A stretch of DNA of 64,000 nt from Viola odorata (GCA_963691705.1 OY829546.1:33140040-33204039), one strand, 5' to 3'; shown: positions 21,177 through 33,476, counted from the stretch's first letter. A program made the numbers and translations. Notes: a model not told the origin generated them from the letters alone.

Positions 21177-23455
21177 TGTTGCTACCCGATTTTTGACGCA
21201 TTTTTTGAACTTTTATTTTATTTATCGCCCATTTAAATCGAAATTCTATCGATTTTCGATCTGAGGCTATTTATTTTAATATTTCGTACCATTTCGTGTC
21301 ATTTTAGTTTTTTCGTATTTTTACTGTCTTTTCGTTCGAACTTCTATCGGTCCTGAATAAATTTCCTCGGACCATGAATCGAACGCATTCTTTCTTTAAT
21401 TGATAATTATCTACTATTATTTTTTTTCGCATCATCTCATTTTATTTTATCCAATTTACTTTGTTATAACATTTATTTTTCATTCGAACTTTTAAGGATT
21501 CCGAGCGAGTAAATTCGGACCTTAAATCGAACTTTTTCTTTATTTACTGATTACTATTTATTTTGTTGCATTTTTTTAGTACTTTTGGTTCGGGATTTTA
21601 TTCATTTCAAACGAGATTCCTCGTGTTAAAATTTCGAACTGATTAAATAAATATTAAATATTTTCCAAAGGTCAACTTATCTTGGCCCTTGAGGATTCAT
21701 GCATTTCTTCCCTTCACAGTGCCCGAGCATTTAATGCATATTCGTTTTGGTCACTATTCCTAACGCCACCTCATTCCATTTCTATGTTTTTCTGCTACTC
21801 TTCATTTGCATCCTGTAGCACAAGTTTTCCTCTCCTCAATCCCTATAAATAGCAAGCAATTTCACACACAAAACGCACAATTAACACACTCTCTTCCTAT
21901 CTTTCGCATGCTATCTCTCCCTCTTCTCTCAAAATTCTCGCTCTTTCTCTCTCTCGGCGAGCAAGGCAAGTCTTTCCCTTTTCATTCTTCTCATTTAATC
22001 ATCGAATTTCTTGCTCTAACATTTCTTTCTATTTTTCTGAACATTTCCTCTTGTTTAATGCTACTGTCAACGATGCCGCTGCTATTCGTTGTGTTGCTGC
22101 CGCCGCTGAACTGCTGCCGCGCTACTTCCGAGCGGCTGTCTTGTTGTTGCTGTCGCTGGAGTTGTTGCTGCTCGTCGTTGCTGCTATGCTGTTCGAGCCA
22201 GCCTTAGGAGAAGATGAAACAAAGAAGATGATGAATAGTGAAGGGAAAGAAGGAGCGCTGGCTGGGCTCCATTTGTTTTAAATTCATTTGGTCATGGGCT
22301 TGGCACAAGCCAAGCCTAAACGGAAATAAAAAGAAAGAACGATGGGCTGGCTACGCACAACCCAAAAGGAGGAAAGAAAGTTGGGCGTGCACCCAAGCGT
22401 GGAAAGGCTTGGGCGTGCGCCCAAGCGTGGAAGAAGAGGGTTGGGCTTAGCCCAGCCCGTGGGCCCATTCCTTGACCTAGTGGGCCGAGCCCAATTTTTG
22501 GTCCGTCGTATTTATTTTTTAGTACCAATTGTCCACATGCTTGTACTATTTATTTAATTTCCGCATGCGTGTACTGTTTATTTAATTTCCGTATGCTTGT
22601 ACTATTTATTTATTTTCATATACTTGCATGTTTAATTATTTATTTTCGTATGCGTGCATGTTTAATTATTATTTTCGTATGCTTGTACTGTTTATTTATT
22701 TTCGTATGCTTGCATGTTTAATTATTTATTTTCGTATGCTTGCATGTTTAATTATTATTTTTGTATGCTTTTGCATGTTTAATTATTCTGCTCGCCTATA
22801 ATCGTCAAAAATAATTATTTTATTCACGAACAATAATTTTAATGTGGATTAATTGAATGCTCGTACTATTTAACTAATTATTTTTACATGCTCTCGAATG
22901 CCTAAATAATTATTCTGCTCGCATTTAATCACTAAAATTAATTATTTCACTAAAGTATTTATCTGTTTTTCGACTATCATTTTCCGAACTAATAATCTTG
23001 TCTTTGTAGGATAAATCAACTGCTCATCCCCTCCACATGTAAACGTTTCTTACCCTTTTATTTATTTCAGGCTTTGTCCGCATATGCACTCGTATGCATG
23101 AATATTTAAAATTATAATTTTATCATCTATTGGGCATGATCACTAAATTAGGACTTTTTAATTTTTCAAACACAATTTTAAACACCTCTTTTATCTGGTA
23201 ACCTTTTTTTAGGATGTGACTCGGGTGCCTAACACCTTCCCGAGTCCATAATACGACCCCGAACCGCTGTTCTCGGGTTCAAACCCATTTTGCCTTAGTT
23301 TTTATTTTTTATGCATGACAATAGGTTCCCTAAACCTAGAAATAAAATAGGGTGGCGACTTCATTGCATTATGTGAGATGAGTCCGATTTCATCTCACAT
23401 CCAGTTCCAAGCCCGCGTCGCGCATCAAGATAAAATCTAAAAAGGGGGTGCGATA
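21177..23455 (+). repeat. RT-2 right LTR
   Basis: 2279 bp, ending TA instead of CA. TATA box at 21843-21852. It differs from the left LTR by many substitutions, a deletion near 21690 and expansion of the 'cttgcatgtttaatta' repeats at 22560-22800. Confidence 0.9.
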
Positions 23456-23460
23456 GGAAC

Positions 23461-23600
23461 AATCTTACTGACTTAAGCATTAGAGTGTTTATGCCGGAGA
23501 CCCCCTCTGGCGCTTTGCAGGAATCTTGGACGACGGTGAACAGCGAAACCAGCATGCCATCTTCCCCAACAATCCTTCAGTAGGACTCCAAATCTTATCA
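23461..23600 (+). repeat. T1 LTR, part after the RT-2 insertion
   Basis: It continues from 12686 after removal of RT-2 and one TSD. 'gacttaagcattagagtgt' followed by 'ctttgcag' is typical of the transcribed end of Tat LTRs. The junction with the next LTR piece is not sharp. Confidence 0.45.
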
Positions 23601-24260
23601 CCGATGTACTGCTTATTTATTTTCACGCCCTTGAACTGTTTATTTATTTCCTCGCATGCTTGCGTGATTTATTTGTCTTTTATGCTTGTATGCTTGTACG
23701 CTTGCTTATTTTCGCCCGCTATGCATGTTTAGGTAATTTTTCTGTTCATCCAAATTAATCTTTTTTCGCTCGCGTACAGCAATTGTGAAATATTTAATCG
23801 TTCAACATTATCCTCTCCTCGTATCAACCACCCATACCTTTCACAAGTAAACATTTCTCATCCTTTTATTTATTTCACGCATTTTCTCGCACATACGCTC
23901 AAATGCATAACTATTTAGAATTGTTAAAATTTAATCTGTTGGGCATGGTCACATAAATTAGGACTTTTTATTTTACAAACATGATTTAAACACCTCGTTT
24001 ATCCAGTAACCTTTTTAGGATGTGACTCGGGTGCCTAACACCTTCCCGAGTCCATAATACGACCCCGAACCGTTGTTCTCGGGTCCAGACCCATTTTGCC
24101 TTAGCTTTTTATTTTTATACCATGACACTAGGTTCCCTAAACCTAGAAATAAATTAGGGTGGCGACTTCATATGCATTATGTGAGATGAGTCCAAGTTCG
24201 TCTCACATCTCGTCCGAAACCCTCGTCGCATTAGAAAAATTCCAAAAAGGGGGTGCAACA
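23601..24260 (+). repeat. 3' fragment of an RT-2-family LTR
   Basis: It shares with the RT-2 LTRs the blocks 'ggatgtgactcgggtgccta', 'gtccataatacgaccccgaa' and 'aggttccctaaacctagaaa', and ends GGGTGCAACA. It is diverged and 5'-truncated. Confidence 0.75.
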
Positions 24261-24282
24261 TCTGGGTTGCACAAAACTTGGC

Positions 24283-25910
24283 GACACATGTGTTTTCCGT
24301 TTACTCAAGTCACTTAATAGCTTGAAGCAAGCTTCACACTAGTTGATACGATCCTAGTTGCTTAAGATGCGTAGCACGTAATTTTGATCGTTGCTCAAAG
24401 ATGGATTTCGATGCGGAAGAAGATAACTCACTTAGACAACGTAAGCCTGCTGATCGCTAAGCACCAACCAACCTAAGTCCGAACAAGGGAGGATCCTTGT
24501 CGAATCACTAAGCCTATATCCCTTGTGGATATCAACCTAGGGTAGAATTTCAGTTTTACTTGTTGACAACTCGAGTATTGTGGACTTGAGAAGGAACAAG
24601 GTTCGGCACTTGAACAATAGGGCAGAGATTTGAAAGAACAAAGTCTTAATTTATCAAAATAACAACCAACTCAATAATGGAGCTAAACAACTCCTTATAA
24701 AGAGTTTACAAGCAAACCCTAATAGGAATAGAAGTAGGAGTTCTAATTAAGAAAAATAACTTAATTAACTAATTAATCAATTAACTAATTAACTAATTAA
24801 CTAATTACAGTAAATATAAATATATTTAAATACATTCCAGTAGCCCATGTCGAGTTCTCCATCATCGGGCCAAGGTTTGGGCCGAAACCTCAAGTCGTAT
24901 GTTGTCTCGTGTACACACTGCGCACCATAATGTCGACTTGAATAACTTTCAAACCACTGGGCCAAATGGGCTGAAACTTGTTCCAGATGAAAGATAACAT
25001 CCTGAAGTTTACAAAACGTGGTCGATAGCACAATTTGGATTTGTATAGCACTGGCTAAGTTCGAACGAAGTCGCCTGATGCGTCTTAGAATCCTTGTCTG
25101 TGAAGGACTACTGTCAACGAGAATGTTGGCTTGATCTTTTAGACGATCCACTCGTCCAAACGTCCTAAAATTTGGACATAATAAACATAACACATAGAGG
25201 TTTCCATCAAGCCTTGTGATCCCTGATCGGACTCCATCTGCTCTATTATGTCTTGACGCCTTTGTCCATGTAGTCGCGTGATACATCTTGGGATCGTATC
25301 ACCAGTGGTTCCACAAACTCACCATTGCGTTACTTGAGTATGGTTTTCATCTGTCTAAAGCTAATATTTTTTTACATACTGTTATGGTACAATCCTTATG
25401 GCTGTCCTTTTTCATGTTGATAATTTAATCTTGATTGGAAATAATCCCTGTTCTCATCAAGCTCTCAAAGTGAATCTTGGCTCTCATTTTCGCATTAAAG
25501 ATCTCTGTACGTTGAAGTACTTTTTGGTTCTCGAAGTAGCTAGATCACCAGCTAGAATATTTATATGCCAACGCAAGTATACCTTGGATATTCTCACAAA
25601 ATTAGGTATGCTTTGTTCTAAACCACTTCCATGCCCTATGGAGCAACAACACTATCTTACAGCAGATTCAGGTTCCCAGATTGATGATCCAGTCCCATAT
25701 GGGCGCCCTTTTGGTCGTCTCATCTACTCAACCATCACTCGTCTTGAAATCACTTATTGTGTTCACATTCTTAGTCAATTTATGCAAGACCCTGGACAAC
25801 CTCATCTTGATGTAGCCATTTGTGTTCTTCGATTTTTGAATTCTTCTCCTGAGCAAGGGACTTTTTTCTCTTCCATAACTGCTCTCCACTTACAAGAATT
25901 TTGTGATTGA
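24283..25910 (+). pseudogene. Ty1/copia reverse transcriptase fragment, split by a solo LTR
   Basis: The left piece (24283-24343) encodes RLLKSLNSLKQAS, the copia block usually written KSLYGLKQA. The right piece resumes at 25307 with WFHKLTIALLEYGF and includes the YVDD equivalent (FHVDNLILIGNN, catalytic motif degraded), the LKYFLVLEVARS block and the GRLIYSTITR and LSQFMQDP blocks. It is the C-terminal part of an RVT_2 domain. It has a TAG at the insertion site, a stop near 25427 after a frameshift and no integrase or RNase H. It ends near 25910; 25911-26067 has no recognised content. Confidence 0.88.
24344..25301 (-). mobile_element. Solo LTR S1 (family of RT-3) inside copia RT
   Basis: 958 bp starting TGATACGATCC and ending GGATCGTATCA, an 11-bp perfect inverted terminal repeat. 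Flanks CTAGT and CCAGT are TSDs with one mismatch. The orientation is taken from RT-3, where the same LTR type is followed by gag on the minus strand. An ORF on the minus strand (24801-25286) has no recognisable domain. Confidence 0.75.
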
Positions 25911-26067
25911 AGGGCGAGTTGTCCTATGACCAGGTATTGTACCTTATACGAGTCTCAAATAGAGATTGATAGCCACAAGAAATGTACTAAGGGCAATGCT
26001 ATATTTTGTGACTAGCTTTACCTAGCCGAATGATATGGCCAACTGAAATGGTTGGACACGTCAAATC

Positions 26068-29000
26068 TGATATGATCCTATTAGCCAAAGATGCTTATGT
26101 CGACGTTTGGATCTAATTCAATAGGTTTTTGCTTGACGCGGAAGATAGTTGCTCACAAGAACGAACTTAGACCTGAACTCACACCTAGGAGAACCAACCT
26201 AGGGGAACAAGCAATAGACGCAATTTTGGGTTTTACTTGCAAACTGCTTGAGCTTGCGAGACTCAAATAGAAACAAGACATAAGAGAATCCACTCTTAGA
26301 CAAGACAAAGTCTCATTTTTTTATTAATCATAAAAAAACTGCTTAACAATGGAGCCAAGTAACTCCTTAAATAACAAAACCCTACACACATGCATACTAG
26401 GGTTTGCAAGAATCCTAAACAAGTAACTACCTTATTTAACTTAAGGAAAGTAAATAAAAATAAAAATAATAGTATCTAAATAATAAAGTCAGTCTTCGCT
26501 CGAGAGTCGCGCGGTGCCTGGTGCGCACCCTACATGCGAAAATGTTGCCCTGAGCTTTCTTGAGTTTGGCTCATGTCTTCTGGTCCATTCTTGGTCTCAA
26601 TGTCATTGGGTGATGTAATTGAGGAATCCAAGTCAAACACCATCGTTTGGATTTCGCAAGTCGGAAGTGGCGTGGACTCTGTCGTATAGTGCGCCCGCGA
26701 ATCCTAGGCGGCGTAGGATTCCAGTCAGTGAAAATATTGACTCGGGCCTTTAGTCGATTAGCTCATTCAAATGTCCTCAAATTTGGATCTGGACTAGATA
26801 ACGTATAACATGGGCCTATAATGATGTGAGCTCTTCGTTGTGAACCTTCTGTTGCTACCTAAATTTTGACTTACGTCACAACTTTTTTCGTATTTTTATT
26901 GCTTGTCACGTTTAAAAGCCCGTTTACGTCAAATTTCAGTCGATTATTTAATCGTTGGGCTATTTGTTTAATATTCCGCGTCATTTCAGGTCTTTTCATT
27001 TTTTTGTTTTTTTGACTGTCTTTACGAGAACTTCTATCGGTCCCGAGTAAGTTTTCTCTGACCTTGGATTGAGCACGTTATTTCTTTAGTTGATAATTAC
27101 CTATTATTTTTCTCTTTCATGCCATCTCGTTCGGTTTCTTTCAATTTTTGTTGTAAGGGCATTTATTTTACGTTCTAACTTTCAACATTTCCGAGAGAAA
27201 ATAAACACGTTAAACCAAGTTTCGCATTTCTTCACTGTATGATAGTTTTCTCGTCTTATTTTCCTACATGTCGTGTTCCTCTCGGTTTGGATTTAGTTTC
27301 ATTTCTAAGCAATTTTGCTCGTACCAAAAATATCCCGTTCGTATCCAAATTCATGCATTAATGACAATTAATACATGTTTATCTAAAATCACCTCACCTT
27401 TCCTCCTAGCTAGCCTTGCCGACTACAATCCATTATCACCAAACCTCCCATCGGCAATCCATGGCCACACAAGCCCAAACTTAGCCTCCACTCTGGCCAT
27501 CCTTATCCTTCCACCTCCTCCGACGATTCTCGGCCACACAAAGCCCAACCGACTCTAAATTTTTCCCTATAAATTGAGACCTTCAAGAAACCAAAAAAGG
27601 GCACCTAATTTCACTCTCATTATCCATTTCTTGCACTACCTTGTTTGCTAAAAATCTCTCTTGGACAAGTAAGCATTCCCACTCTAGTTTTTCTTTAATT
27701 TTTGTTTGTGTCTTTAATGCATGAATAAACTGCTTAAACTTGCCTCACATGCTTAGTTTTCATGCTAATTCCATTTACCTTGCTTCAATTTGATTGTATG
27801 ATGTCTTGAGTAATTAATTGCTTAAAATGCATATTAATTAGGTTGATATTTCTTGTTAAAATTGCCTACTGTTTTCGTTGCTTTGCTTGCTGTTTTGGTT
27901 GACTTGAGCTACTGTTATGCTACTGTAATTATTAGTGCTACTTTGGGTGTGTTTTATTGAGTTGGTGGTACCTTGGTCGCCGACCATGGGAGCTGGCGAC
28001 GTGAGGAAGAAGAAAGGAAAGAAGAAAGGTAAGGGCGGGAAAGAAAGAAATGAGAAAGGTGATGGGCTTGATTTTATCACAAGCCCATCTTGATTAAATG
28101 AATTGGCTGGGCTTGATTTCATTCCAAGCCCAGCTGCTGTTTTGGCAAGAGTGATGGGCCCGACCCATTTATTTTTCGTAAACATTCATGTTTAATTTTC
28201 GTATTGCGCCTCACATGCGATAAATTGCTTATTTTTATTTCGTGCTTAAATTTCATATGCAATTGTTCATATGCTTTGTATGTGATAATTTGGTTAATTA
28301 CTTTACGTGTTAGTTTTCGTATGAAATATTCACGTTTCGTATGACGATTTGTTTATTCCATGTTTAATTATCGTAAAATTGCTAGTGTGCTTGCATGTTA
28401 TAAATGAATTGTTTATTGTTTGCCATGTTTTACTTAATTAAGTGCTTGCTTGTTATAAAATTAAATAAATGTTTGTATGCGCTTTTATTATTTATTATTT
28501 TCAAACTATCGCTAACACTCTCGTTTTGTAAGGTAGATCAAGTTCACGCAACGCAACTACACTTTCTATCCCTCTTTTATTTATTCAACATTTTCCGTAA
28601 ATATTATTTGTATAGATGCTATTTAGAAATGTTAAAAACTCATATCATAATTGTATGCATGATATTTAGAAGTGTTAGAAAATAAAATCAACGCACATGT
28701 TTACATGTTTACCTCACTTGCTTTTATGCCATGAAATTAATTGTTATGTTTGCATTGATATATGAGCATGGTGGCTTCGATCCCACACGGTTATTTGCAT
28801 TCATTAAATTGGTTTTGTGCTAGTTTATCCATGATAGGATCACGTAGTAATTAATTAATCATGCGTGGCCCGATGATAAAGAGGGCTCTCGCTTTAGTAA
28901 AAAAGCAACGATTAATCAGTCCCGACCAGAAAGGATCAATCAGTCTCGAACGGTCCCTATCGGAAATAACAAAAAATGCTAAAGCGGTGAATACCTCTAA

Positions 29001-29843
29001 GGGCTCATAAACAATTAAAAAGTGGCCCAATTTTCGTAACAGGATTTCGGCTGACACTCTACGATCGTTTACCCTGTAAATGATTGGAAAGTGGCCCAAT
29101 TTCGTGCGCGGGATTGGTTGAAATGCTGCGATTTACTCATTTTCATGTTAAAAATGTTTTCCAAACACCTTATTACTGGTAACCTTTTAAGGATGTGACT
29201 CGGGTGCCTAACACCTTCCCGAGTCCATAATAACGACCTCGAACCTTTGTTCTATGGTTTAGACCTTTTGTGCCTTAGTTTTTTATTTTTATGCCATGAC
29301 GATTAGGTTCCCTAAACCTAGATAAATAGGGTGGCGACTTCATTGCATTATGCGAAGCATCCATTTATGCTTAGCATCCGTCCCGAACCGCTTTCGCGTT
29401 AAAAATGAAAAAAATGGGGTGCGACACCTCCCTATGCCGAATGGGCTCGGGCACAGTCGTCTTGTGCGGCTGCGGGGCTTACGGTGCGAGTCTTGGTGCG
29501 TGGCTCATTGTACGCTGCTTGGCTCTCGCAAGCAGCCTCTTCAGGTTTAGCTCCATGTACCAGAGTTGTGATAACCTCTCTTGGTGCTCCATCTCCTCAG
29601 CTCGGTGTCGTGGCTCGACGGGCCCTTGTGGTTGCGCGTTGTGTATGCGCAATAGGTATGGGATCCACAAGCGTTGCGTGGCTGTCTCGAGTAGCGTGCT
29701 CCTGAACCTCTTTGTATAGGAGTTTCCCCTGGGATAACCTTGGTTGATTATCCTTGGCGTGATTCCCGTCCTTGTCATAGTGTCTTGGCTCGATTGAGCC
29801 TAGTTGTGCGTTGTGCGTATGCGATGAGCATAGAATCGCATCA
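26068..29843 (-). mobile_element. Solo LTR S2 (same family as S1), interrupted by S3
   Basis: It starts TGATATGATCC and ends GAATCGCATCA, with an exact 5-bp TSD AAATC (26063-26067, 29844-29848). Shared internal blocks with S1 and the RT-3 LTR include the 'gcggaagatag' and 'ggttttacttg' segments. Without S3 it is about 1.2 kb. GC-rich 29430-29760 is part of it; ORFs there are not called. Confidence 0.8.
26850..29426 (+). mobile_element. Solo LTR S3 (distant RT-2 family) nested in S2
   Basis: 2577 bp, starting TGTTGCTACC and ending GGGGTGCGACA. Flanks CCTTC and CCTCC match at four of five bases. Near the 3' end it keeps 'gtgactcgggtgcctaacac' and 'agggtggcgacttcattgca', shared with the RT-2 LTRs; the 5' half is only weakly similar. 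Confidence 0.78.
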
Positions 29844-29848
29844 AAATC

Positions 29849-30544
29849 TTTGTTATTTTTTTGGTAGGATCAAATCCTTTTTAGTTATAATCATTTGTTT
29901 ATATGTAATTTTCCATTACTTTTGGAGGAGCGAATAGTTATATATGGAGATTGTTTAGATTGGACTTAATCGTCAAAATCACACGCTTCGTGTCCTTAGC
30001 AATTAGCAGCCTTGGACATGCCTTGAACTTAGTTTCCTTACAAATCTAAAATTACTCGCTCTGTTTCCTTAGGTCAGTGCTATACTCTCAAGGATAAATC
30101 TGATTTCATCTGCAGATTAACTTTTTATAAACCATAGCCGGTCGGGGCTCTAACACCATACATGAAATCTCTCTCTACACTTTTCGAATCATATAATTCT
30201 TTTTTACTTAATCAATTTGTATAAAAGAAGGAGAAATGTGAGAAAGAGAAAATCAGTTATGGCTATAACAAGTTACATGTTCAATTATTGGGGAGAAAAA
30301 AATCCATAAAAATTGTATTTTACAAGGTGCTCCACCATCTCCAATTTTCTATACTTTTGTTGTTGTTGTATGATGTTCCATGTTAAAGGCACTATTTGGC
30401 TTAATACTGGATAGTAAATTAGCATTGATATTTCTGCTTTCTACATGTATCTATTACAGTAGATAATGTTACAACAAAACATTAATTCTTGTATTTTTTA
30501 AAAATAAACTTGATTATTCTTCTTGCTGTAAAGAGAAAATATGG
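29849..30544. other. Unassigned AT-rich sequence
   Basis: No ORF, repeat or RNA gene recognised. It may be old genomic DNA. Confidence 0.4.
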
Positions 30545-30546
30545 TA

Positions 30547-30673
30547 CTCCCTCTGTTTTTGAATAATTGACTCTTTGAAATAGTAACAAAAAGTACAACA
30601 AACACCAAAAAGTCAAGTAAAGTGAACAGTAACAAAAAGTACAAAAGTGACGATTATTCGAAAACGGAGGGAG
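30547..30673. mobile_element. Stowaway-type MITE (Tc1/mariner)
   Basis: 127 bp with terminal inverted repeats CTCCCTCTGTTTTTGAATAA and the complement ending CGGAGGGAG, flanked by TA on both sides (30545-30546, 30674-30675). The TIR and the TA duplication are the Stowaway signature. It has no coding capacity. Confidence 0.92.
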
Positions 30674-30859
30674 TATAAGACTATAGAGGGAGGAGATAAG
30701 GAGAGACGAAATAGGAAAGGAAAGTAAGTTTCATTTCTCTTATTTTCTTTTTTCCTTTAAATGAAAAGTTTAACCTATTAAAAAAGAAAAGAAAAATTCA
30801 CCTACGTCACTTGGCCATATCATTCAGTGACCGATTGTCGAAGCCGTCAAACATAATAA

Positions 30860-31646
30860 TAAAAACCTACTATCAAGTGCACAATAAATTGTATATAGTG
30901 CCAACAGGGTCGAACACAGGGACTAAGGGTAGATGCTGACTTTTGTGTGTGACAAGGGCAAATAGACCGAAATAATAAAAAATAAGGGGGGGGGGGTTTG
31001 AGAGTTGTTTGATTAATCTAATGTTAACTAAGAAAATAATACCAGACAGTAATAAAGTAAGTAAGAAATCAAGAGAGAGAGACTCCTCGGTAGAAACCTA
31101 TCTCCGGTTGCATTTATAGTTGGTCGGTCATCGGTGCAAGGATCTTCTACCCCTGGCTGGTAGATGTGCTATGGGGACCAGGTACATTTAGGTCCCCTAC
31201 TTTTCTTCGTACGAGAAACTACCCTAAGGTATGTTTATGGAGTAGTCTTAACACTTCGCCGTCCTCCAAGGTCCGTTAATGGAAACAATACTCGAAGGCC
31301 CATTAAGAAGAGGAAAGACACATCTAGGGCGAGACACTTAGTACGTTCGAGGCACTACCCTAATTACTTATTTAACCCAGCTGGATGAGACCAGCGACCT
31401 GATTACTTCTAACTGGTTGTCTACTTTACCCTGTGGCCTCTCGTTAGTTATTACTATAGAGATGACTTTAACCGCCTATGCTTAGTTACAAGTTGGTCGG
31501 ACTCCTAACCAACCCTAGGTGAATTGACAAGTATTTGTTAAACAAATAAATACAAACCAGAGATGTTTTAAACTCAATTAGACCTCACGGCTTCCCTTAG
31601 CAACCTTCGATGATTCCTACCAAGAACAAGGGATTTAACTACTCAT
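30860..31646. repeat. Dispersed repeat F, copy 1
   Basis: Similar throughout to 51700-52520: shared blocks include 'ttcgtacgagaaactacc', 'gtttatggagtagt' and 'tcctaccaagaacaag'. It carries an 11-G run (30986-30996). It is interrupted at 31647 by the RT-3 LTR. It is probably an LTR or internal fragment of another retrotransposon. Confidence 0.7.
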
Positions 31647-32456
31647 TGATACGATCCTTGGTCGCTTGAGGCTCGTAACACGTACCTTTGATCTAGTTCT
31701 AGGCTTGAATTTCGATACGGAAGATAGATAACTCAACTCGACCGTTTAACCCTGGTAATATCCTATATTAGCCAAACTAAACCTATCGAGTGAGGTTCTT
31801 GACACGATCTCTAACCCACTTTCGGGTTTTACTTGCTTTCCTAATTGAGTGTCCGGACTCAATGAGGGACAAGATTCGTGAGGAACAATTGAGAGAAAAC
31901 TTCTCTGGATTTTAATTATAAAAAATAGACTACTTTACAATAAAGAGGGTAGCTCCTTTAAATAGGAAACCCTAAATCCTTACAGTAAAGTCCTACTTCT
32001 AATTGAGCTTCTAATTAATTAATTAAACTAATTATAGAATAAATCCAACTAATTTAATTAATACTGAAATATGTTATTGAAAATAATGGAAAGTCCCAAA
32101 ATTCCATCTTGGCGCAAAATTGCCAATTCACGGGCGTGATCATGTCCAGGATCATGTCCAGGATGGGCGTGATCACGTCGAGCTTCAGCGCTAGAAATCT
32201 GATGCTTCTGATATGGGCGTCATCATGTCGGAGGTTCGGCGTCATCACGTCGGGTCTAGCGTCATCACGTCGAAGTCTGGTGTCATCGCAACTTCACGTC
32301 GAAGTTTGGCGTCATCAACTTGGGTCTGGCATCATCATGTCGAAGTATGGCATCATCACGCCGAGACTGGCTGTCAATCTGCGCTCGTCTCTGTTTTGGG
32401 CATGATTATGCCAAGGCTGGGCGTGATCACGCCAAGACCAGTCCTTGATCGTATAA
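31647..32456 (-). repeat. RT-3 3' LTR
   Basis: On the + strand it starts TGATACGATCC and ends near GATCGTATAA, the degenerate inverse. 32115-32440 contains about ten 'gcgtcatcacgtcg'-type units and the perfect palindrome GGCGTGATCACGCC (32420-32433), all in U3 near the promoter side. Confidence 0.75.
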
Positions 32457-32475
32457 TTCCCTTCTTCTTCGGAAA
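32457..32475 (-). promoter_or_regulatory. RT-3 polypurine tract
   Basis: The minus strand reads CCGAAGAAGAAGGGAA just before the LTR; it also encodes the Glu-rich tail. Confidence 0.6.
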
Positions 32476-32602
32476 GATTCGCCCTCAAATCTTGTCCAAT
32501 GCTAGCTAGGCAAGGGCAGTCCATAAGTACATACTCAATGTATACTCGCCATCTCTTGCGCTTCCTTGGTTGCCAAAGTGTGTAATCCACAACACACACA
32601 AT

Positions 32603-33073
32603 CTATGGACAGTTGAACCAACTCACAAGACGCGGGGCTTTCTGGCACTCTAATTCTCTATAGATGAACTGTGATGACTTCCTTTGTAACTTCTTGCTCC
32701 TCGAATCTATGCGTAGGCCTGTAGTACAATATCTTAAGTTAGAATCAGCAAAATAAGCACAAATCGAACCATACCAACTTCGCAAAGTCAACTTGGCGGC
32801 AACGTCCTTGAATAGGACAATGCGTTTGGTAAGACCATTTCCCCAAGCGATCATCTTTACTTGAACTAGGTCTGGGAACTGTATCAGGCGTAAGCGCTGC
32901 CAAATCCAAGTTCCTATCTTAAAGGAGTCACTCATCCTTCCATAGTTTCTCATAGTTGCCCTCTTGACACTCAAGCACGCACCATAGCACTTGACTTGCT
33001 CATGGGCTATTTGCATTACTCCGATCCTTCTGCTACCACTTATATTAAATAATACACTTAAAGGAAGCGACAT
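32603..33073 (-). CDS. RT-3 hypothetical ORF (156 aa)
   Basis: Open from MSLPLSVLFN to SWFNCP. It lies where integrase would be expected but shows neither HHCC nor DDE motifs. It is rich in Arg, Lys and Leu with scattered Cys. No family is recognised. It may be captured or filler sequence and need not be expressed. Confidence 0.25.
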   Translation of the reverse strand: MSLPLSVLFNISGSRRIGVMQIAHEQVKCYGACLSVKRATMRNYGRMSDSFKIGTWIWQRLRLIQFPDLVQVKMIAWGNGLTKRIVLFKDVAAKLTLRSWYGSICAYFADSNLRYCTTGLRIDSRSKKLQRKSSQFIYRELECQKAPRLVSWFNCP

Positions 33074-33476
33074 TAAACCATAATGTCATAAGAATGAGAC
33101 CATACATGAGCTTAAGCAATAATCCAAAAATAATAGCATGTGTGAAAAGGTAGTAAGTAAATAAAATAAGTTGAAAGCATTCCTTCCATGTGAATTCATA
33201 CTTACAAATCGAAACACGCCATGAGGACCCAAGTGTCCATTGATCCACTTTGCTTGAAACTCCAAATTGTGGTTCACAAGATGTCCCAATTAGCATCTTC
33301 GTGCTCGATCTCCTCTACAATTATTTCCATGAGTCGCTAGGTGACTCTTCCCTGTGATTACTAGCAATACTCCAAGGAACAAGATGTGAAAGTATAACAT
33401 CCTTAAAGAATATATTAGTAATAGATGTATCCTTATGATGTATCAAACCATCAAACACACCAAGCTCATCAAAATT

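Larger units (their letters stand above)
12692..23455 (+). mobile_element. RT-2: large non-coding Tat-like LTR retrotransposon derivative
   Basis: LTRs of 2103 and 2279 bp enclose 6.4 kb. The 5-bp TSD GGAAC is exact (12687-12691 and 23456-23460) and lies in the T1 LTR. A tRNA-Arg-like primer site and a purine tract are present. No gag or pol motif is found in any frame, so this is a LARD-type non-autonomous element. The second half of the interior consists of seven tandem-repeat arrays. A motif typical of the region after Athila pol occurs at 15817, so the interior may be a patchwork. Confidence 0.9.

Noticed and set aside
24344..25301. DNA transposon with inverted terminal repeats
   Set aside because: The ends are inverted repeats, but the RT-3 copy is preceded by gag, a polyprotein tail and a purine tract, and TSDs are 5 bp, so it is an LTR.
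29350..29778. Overlapping ORFs on both strands in a GC-rich block
   Set aside because: They cross the S3 boundary into S2 and match no domain.
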